Source: Cyanobium usitatum str. Tous
GTDB taxonomy: Bacteria; Cyanobacteriota; Cyanobacteriia; PCC-6307; Cyanobiaceae
Assembly: GCF_963920485.1 (NCBI RefSeq)
Contig: NZ_OY986431.1
Span: 1,364,001-1,428,000, forward strand
Reading direction: 5' to 3'
Length of the DNA stretch: 64,000 nt
In this document: positions 60,178 to 64,000 of the stretch, one piece after another
Position numbering within the stretch: the stretch's first letter is position 1
How the letters are laid out: each line of letters begins with the position of its first letter
Program-made: the position numbers and the translations under genes
The notes under the pieces: model-generated
What the model saw: only the letters and a program-made list of their open reading frames with translations
The model's database searches: none
What the model was told of the DNA's origin: nothing

Positions 60178-60273
60178 TCAGGCTGGCTCCCACTCGATCT
60201 TCACCACATCCACCAAGCGATGGCCCTCTCCGTCAATGGCCAGAAAGGTGTCATCGCTTAGCCGCTTTAGGAA
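60178..60273 (-). pseudogene. 31-codon C-terminal fragment
   Basis: Between stops, the minus strand gives FLKRLSDDTFLAIDGEGHRL then VDVVKIEWEPA and TGA. It reads like protein but has no start, with a TAA just before it. It is probably the end of an eroded gene between the convergent SulP and phoR genes. Confidence 0.3.
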
Positions 60274-60371
60274 TTAGCGCTCAGCCTGAGTGCAGTCTGT
60301 CGGATGGGATGGATCAATCTCGGGAGCCCAAAAATGCATGGCCTCAAGCCCTTCGCCTATACCTAATCAAG

Positions 60372-61526
60372 CTAGCCAGGGCAGGCGGTGTCGACTACGC
60401 CCGGCAGGATCATCTCAAGCACGGCGCCTCCTTCAGCCTGGTTGCTGGCCTGGATCCGGCCGCCGTGGGTAACGGCGATCTGCTGCACGATCGACAAGCC
60501 CAGGCCACTGCCGATCCGTTTACTGCGGGCCCGAGATGGATCACCTCGGTAAAAGCGCTCAAACAGATGGGCGAGGTCGTCTTCGCTAAGCCCGGGGCCC
60601 TGATCCGCCACGCTCAGCTGGCACCACTCACCGCGGCGATCGAGGCTGACCCGCACCACCCCCCCATCGGGGCTGTAGCGCAGGGCGTTATCAAAAAGGT
60701 TGAGCAGGGCCCGGTGCAGGCGGGAATTGTCGCCGCTCAACCGCAACTGCGCTGGTGCAACTAGCTCAAGAGCTATCTGGCGTTGATCTGCCAGCGGCCG
60801 CACGCTGGCCCATACCTGCTCCACCAGCTGGGGCAGATCCACCACCATGGCCCGTGGGCCCGTACCCGGCAGGGTGTTTTCCAGGCGGGAGAGCTCCAGT
60901 AGGTCGCCCACCAGCTCCTGCAGCCGCAGCAATTCCCGCTGCAACCGCTCCACCAGCCGCGCATTCTGGCTATTCACCTGGGCAGCGAGGCTGTCGCCCA
61001 CCAGCAGCAGGGCGGTGAGGGGGGTTTTCAATTCATGGGCCACATCACTAACCCAGCGCTCCTGCTGCTCGAGCTGGGCATCAAGGGAGCGGCGGCTCTG
61101 CAGTTGCACCACCAACCAGCCATCTCGTCCCGGCACCACCATGGCGTCTAGGTCATGGCCGCCGGAGTGCAATTCCAGCCGCTGGGGGCGATCCTGGCGT
61201 CGGGCGATGCGGATGCTGCTGGCTAGGTCTGGATCTGGGCAGACATCACCAAATGGCTGGCTGAGCAACAGGCGGCCGGCATCAAGTTGCAGGATCCGCT
61301 CCGCCCTTGGGTTGATATGGCCGATCAGGCCCTGACGATCCAGCAGGATCCAGCCGATGGCGGCGGAATCCATCCAGCTCAGCAGCTGCCGGGGTGGGGG
61401 CAGGGCCCGGTTTAGGCCAGAGCGGCGCCGCCAGGAGACAATTACCAAGCTGCCAAGCAGGCCGAGCCCGATGCCCAGGCTCAACGCGAGCAGCAGCTCA
61501 AGGGCTCTAGCCAAAGCGATAACCAA
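60372..61526 (-). CDS. phoR: Sensor histidine kinase PhoR-like
   Basis: The 384-residue protein has one N-terminal membrane span (residues 5-31), a PAS-like region (ILLDRQGLIGHINPRAERIL), the HisKA box WVSDVAHELKTPLTALLLVG (His) and an ATPase domain with NLFDNALRYSP, DQGPGL and GSGLGLSIVQQIAVTHGGRI. Its start overlaps the PhoB-like gene end by 20 bases. In cyanobacteria PhoR senses phosphate limitation and phosphorylates PhoB. All catalytic motifs are intact. Confidence 0.85.
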   Translation of the reverse strand: MVIALARALELLLALSLGIGLGLLGSLVIVSWRRRSGLNRALPPPRQLLSWMDSAAIGWILLDRQGLIGHINPRAERILQLDAGRLLLSQPFGDVCPDPDLASSIRIARRQDRPQRLELHSGGHDLDAMVVPGRDGWLVVQLQSRRSLDAQLEQQERWVSDVAHELKTPLTALLLVGDSLAAQVNSQNARLVERLQRELLRLQELVGDLLELSRLENTLPGTGPRAMVVDLPQLVEQVWASVRPLADQRQIALELVAPAQLRLSGDNSRLHRALLNLFDNALRYSPDGGVVRVSLDRRGEWCQLSVADQGPGLSEDDLAHLFERFYRGDPSRARSKRIGSGLGLSIVQQIAVTHGGRIQASNQAEGGAVLEMILPGVVDTACPG

Positions 61527-62199
61527 AGCCCCGCACCGTGATCAGATGCACCGGGGCTGATGGACTCTCCTCCAACTTCTCCCGCAACCAGCGAATGTGC
61601 ACATCAACGGTTTTGCTGTCGCCGATATAGTCGATACCCCAAAGTTGCTCCAGCAGCTGATCGCGGCTCCAAACGCGCCGCGGATTTTGCATAAACAACT
61701 CCAGCAATCGATATTCCTTCGGCGATAGGTTTACCTCCACCCCGTCCCGGGTTACCCGGCATTCGTCCTGGTAGATGCAGAGATTGGCGTGCTCCAGCAC
61801 CTTGGCCCGGCTGGTCTGGCTAGAAGAGCGCCGCAGCAGGGCCCGGCACCTAGCCACCAGCTCCCGCATGCCAAAGGGTTTCACCAGGTAGTCGTCGGCA
61901 CCCACCTCCAGCCCCAGCACCCGGTCGGTTTCGGTGTCGCGGGCACTCACCACCAGAATCGGCGTTTGGTTGCTGTGTTGACGCAGCTGCCGGCAGACAT
62001 CCAGCCCGCCCAGCCCCGGCAGCATCAAATCCAGCACCACCAGGGAAAATTGTTGGCCATCGGGCGCCCGCTGCAGCATTTGCAGGGCGTCGCGGCCATT
62101 GCCACAGGCCTGGACGCTGAAGCCCTCCAGCTCCAGGGCTTCGCGGATCGTTTCGCGAATCGTTTCGTCGTCTTCGACTACGAGCAAGGAAGGCTGCAT
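61507..62199 (-). CDS. phoB: Response regulator PhoB-like
   Basis: Starting at MQPSLLVVEDDETIRETIRE (62199, GGAGA upstream), it has a complete receiver: the acidic pair EDD, phosphosite VVLDLMLPGLGG, VSAR loop and KPFG. The winged helix ends SKTVDVHIRWLREKLEESPS and VRGFGYRFG. It should activate Pho-box promoters such as pstS and phosphatases under phosphate stress. An alternative GTG at 62250 would overlap the upstream gene. It is coupled to phoR. Confidence 0.85.
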   Translation of the reverse strand: MQPSLLVVEDDETIRETIREALELEGFSVQACGNGRDALQMLQRAPDGQQFSLVVLDLMLPGLGGLDVCRQLRQHSNQTPILVVSARDTETDRVLGLEVGADDYLVKPFGMRELVARCRALLRRSSSQTSRAKVLEHANLCIYQDECRVTRDGVEVNLSPKEYRLLELFMQNPRRVWSRDQLLEQLWGIDYIGDSKTVDVHIRWLREKLEESPSAPVHLITVRGFGYRFG

Positions 62200-62242
62200 G
62201 TCTCCATTCTCGCCGGCCAGCTCAACCCCCCAGAAAGTTGCT

Positions 62243-62938
62243 TCAACCACAGCGGTAACCCTGGCCGCGAACCGTGGTGATCAAGCTGGGTTGGGCGGGA
62301 TTTTCCTCCAACTTGAGGCGCAGCCAGCGGATGTGCACATCAACGGTCTTGGGATCGAGCTCCACGGCCTCGCTTTCTCCCCACACCCGAGCCAGCAGCT
62401 CATCGCGACTCCAGATCCGGCGTGGATGCTTCAAAAAGAAGTGAAGCAGTCGAAATTCCCGGGGCGACAGGCTCACTTCGGCACCATCGCGGCAGACCCG
62501 GTGTTCCGCCACAAGCATCGAAACCCGGCCGCAGCGCAGGGCAGGCATGCTTTCCGAGCCGAGTTGGTGGCGGCGCACCAGGGCCCGGCAGCGGGCTAAG
62601 CATTCCGCCAGGCCAAAAGGGCTGGTCAGCACGTCATCGGCACCGTCTTCCAGGCCCCGCACCCGGTCGGTCTCGGAGACTCCAGGGCAGAGCAGCAGCA
62701 CCGGAATCGGCCTGCGGGCTGAGCGCACCTGGCGGCACAACTGGCGGGCTGGTTCGCCCAGGCTGCCATCCAGCACAACCAGATCCCAGTTGAGGTTTGG
62801 CACCAGCTTGGAGCTCGCCTGCTCTGCATCAGGGCAAACGGTCACTTCGTAGCCCTCCTCGCCGAGCTGTTGACGCAGGCAGGTGGCTGCGGTGCAGTCG
62901 GAGTAAACGAGCAACAGCCGTATGAACGGCTGCTTCAT
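62243..62938 (-). CDS. OmpR-type regulator with a degenerate receiver domain
   Basis: The 231-residue protein is a paralogue of the neighbouring PhoB, with a similar effector half (DPKTVDVHIRWLRLKLEENP; TVRGQGYRCG). Its receiver begins RLLLVYSDCTAATCLRQQLG, where the acidic pair that holds Mg is replaced by Tyr-Ser-Asp. The phosphosite-like VVLDGSLGE keeps an Asp, but the Lys is gone (TSPFGLAE instead of KPFG). It likely acts without phosphorylation. It overlaps the CRP-like gene upstream by 4 bases, so it is translated in the same operon. Confidence 0.82.
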   Translation of the reverse strand: MKQPFIRLLLVYSDCTAATCLRQQLGEEGYEVTVCPDAEQASSKLVPNLNWDLVVLDGSLGEPARQLCRQVRSARRPIPVLLLCPGVSETDRVRGLEDGADDVLTSPFGLAECLARCRALVRRHQLGSESMPALRCGRVSMLVAEHRVCRDGAEVSLSPREFRLLHFFLKHPRRIWSRDELLARVWGESEAVELDPKTVDVHIRWLRLKLEENPAQPSLITTVRGQGYRCG

Positions 62939-63582
62939 CGATGCTGGTTGCGCTGCTGAGGGAGATGGCTCACCACCAGCCGCCGCTGGCTGTCGATGTG
63001 GAGCCAGCCCTCTTCGCGCAAGGCGCCGAGAATCCGGGTCACGGTGACCCGGGTGGTGCTGAGGGTGCTGGCTAGCTCCTGGTGGGTGAGCTTCACCTGA
63101 AGGCGCAGGCCCTGTTCGCAGGGCTGGCCGTAGTCGTTGGCGAGCAGCTCTAGGAAGCCGCGCACCCGATCTTCGATGCGGCGCAGGCCGAGCAGGGCCA
63201 GTAGGGCCTCACTCTGGCGGTAGCGCGAGGCCATGCCCTGCAGCAGGCCCATGGCCAGATTGGGCGAGCGCTGAATTTCGTCGCAGCTGACGCAGAGCAG
63301 GTCGCTGTCCACCAAGGTGTTGGCCGAGTAGGCCTCAACATTGGTGAGGGGATCGCCGAAGGGCTCGTTAGGGCCGGCTAACCCCAGCAGCAACTCATCA
63401 CCATGGATCGAAATCGCGGTGAGTTTCACCATGCCTCGCACCACCAGCCAAACGCTGCGCTTGAGCAGGGGCACCTGGCTTCCCGCCGCAAGGTGCACCA
63501 GGCTGCGCTTCTCGTAACTGGTCTCAAGCAGGTCGCGGAAGCTATCGCTGCGACCCGGCTGAAGAGAGGGCGTGAACACCAT
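62935..63582 (-). CDS. CRP/FNR-family regulator, PtrA-like
   Basis: The 215-residue protein has a cyclic-nucleotide-binding-like barrel (VHLAAGSQVPLLKRSVWLVV, GMVKLTAISIHGDELLLGLA, PFGDPLTNVEAYSANTLVDS) and a C-terminal HTH (LTHQELASTLSTTRVTVTRI, LGALREEGWLHID). In marine picocyanobacteria the CRP-like PtrA acts in phosphate regulation and can lie next to phoBR; position and type suit this, but sequence identity was not checked. It lacks the Arg-Ala pair of true cAMP sites, so it may not bind cAMP. Confidence 0.75.
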   Translation of the reverse strand: MVFTPSLQPGRSDSFRDLLETSYEKRSLVHLAAGSQVPLLKRSVWLVVRGMVKLTAISIHGDELLLGLAGPNEPFGDPLTNVEAYSANTLVDSDLLCVSCDEIQRSPNLAMGLLQGMASRYRQSEALLALLGLRRIEDRVRGFLELLANDYGQPCEQGLRLQVKLTHQELASTLSTTRVTVTRILGALREEGWLHIDSQRRLVVSHLPQQRNQHR

Positions 63583-64000
63583 CGAGGAGCAAGCCAGTGG
63601 GCTGGCACAACGCTATGGAGCCAGCTGCGCCGCCAAGCAAAGGCTCGGTAGTCCCCGGTTTAAGACCCGGTTAGGGCTGGTGGAGGTGATGTTGGTGGTA
63701 GTGGCGCCCCTAGAAGTCGCCAGCGAAAGCACCAGCGGGCAGGCTGGATGGAGGCGGCGGCGGCAGGTCTGCCAGGCCTTGTCGCGGAATCGTGGCCATC
63801 GCTGCCAGGCTGGGGCAGGGCAGCAACCGCCAGCAACACGGTGATGGTGGTTGCCACCAGGGGCACCAAGGCGGTTAAGAGCCTTGGTTGTGCAGCGCTT
63901 GGCTGCTGCATCAGGGGTTGGCGCAATGACGCAGCTACCGCCAGGAACGGCGACCAGGGGCAAACCAGCGCCACCAAAAGGCACTCCTACAAATCCCACG
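63583..64000. other. Upstream region of the phosphate-regulator operon, no certain gene
   Basis: No gene is secure. A minus-strand frame at about 63915-63850 encodes one membrane-like segment (LLTALVPLVATTITVLLAVA) and then loses protein character, which could be the start of a broken gene. The operon promoter must lie here, but I could not recognise a Pho box. Confidence 0.35.

Noticed and set aside
63850-63900. Pho-box-like TTAAG tract upstream of the phosphate operon
   Set aside because: Only a single partial half-site could be read, with no 8-base direct repeat spacing, so it is not reported as a site.

Overview
The window looks like a chromosomal segment of a high-GC picocyanobacterium of the Synechococcus/Cyanobium group. 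The evidence is gene content: cyanobacterial AbrB regulators (cyAbrB), a sucrose-phosphate synthase carrying a dead phosphatase domain, a glucosylglycerol-type ABC transporter, an RpaB-like regulator, a Zur/COG0523 pair, a CRP-like/PhoB/PhoR phosphate cluster, and many short genes typical of this group. I saw no rRNA, tRNA or CRISPR array.

Layout. 0-2.7 kb: end of a toxin-antitoxin pair (MazF/PemK type), then a minus-strand run of LysR-like gene, 51-aa gene, secreted nuclease and cyAbrB, then a P-loop gene cut by an insertion sequence. 2.7-14 kb: two copies of a 2,728-bp IS21-family element flank a 5.1-kb gene for a giant multicopper oxidase. 14-15 kb: a DUF389 membrane gene beheaded by the second IS copy. 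15.9-26.7 kb: compatible-solute block with a four-gene sugar ABC transporter (ggtBCDA-like), sucrose-phosphate synthase, sucrose-phosphatase, amylosucrase and, on the other strand, a fructokinase. 27-30 kb: small genes and a K+/H+ antiporter. 29.6-37 kb: a decayed accessory island with an integrase remnant lacking its tyrosine, a second IS with a DUF772-type transposase, a BrnT/BrnA toxin-antitoxin pair, a 27-bp tandem repeat, the third IS21 copy and a broken NUDIX gene. 37-43 kb: a second nuclease-cyAbrB pair and a minus-strand run with EamA, ribbon-helix-helix, Cys-repeat and DUF4236 genes, plus small proteins. 43-53 kb: thiamine-binding protein, MscS channel, RTX-type SGNH hydrolase, flavin monooxygenase, cupin, a patch of gene relics, a third cyAbrB, and Zur with a CobW-like GTPase whose C-terminus has become a WD40 fragment. 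53-64 kb: RpaB-like regulator, double cupin, a tetrapeptide-repeat protein, Coq4-like protein, SulP transporter and the phosphate-sensing cluster.

How the genes work together. The 16-27 kb block forms a coherent osmolyte module: solute recapture (Ggt), sucrose synthesis (SPS, SPP), sucrose conversion to glucan plus fructose (amylosucrase) and fructose recovery (fructokinase). The 60-63.6 kb block is a phosphate-stress circuit in which an additional regulator has a receiver domain without its acidic pocket. The Zur/GTPase pair belongs to zinc homeostasis.

The most unusual features are the 1,701-aa oxidase (Calx-beta-like start, complete four-motif copper core, RTX repeats, a His/Cys-rich segment, a cohesin-like and a dockerin-like domain) lying between two IS copies that share a split target duplication; the identical istA frameshift in all three IS copies; three cyAbrB genes with the same near-consensus promoter; and a dense record of relics and chimeras. 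All assignments come from reading sequence and protein motifs by eye; no database search was run.
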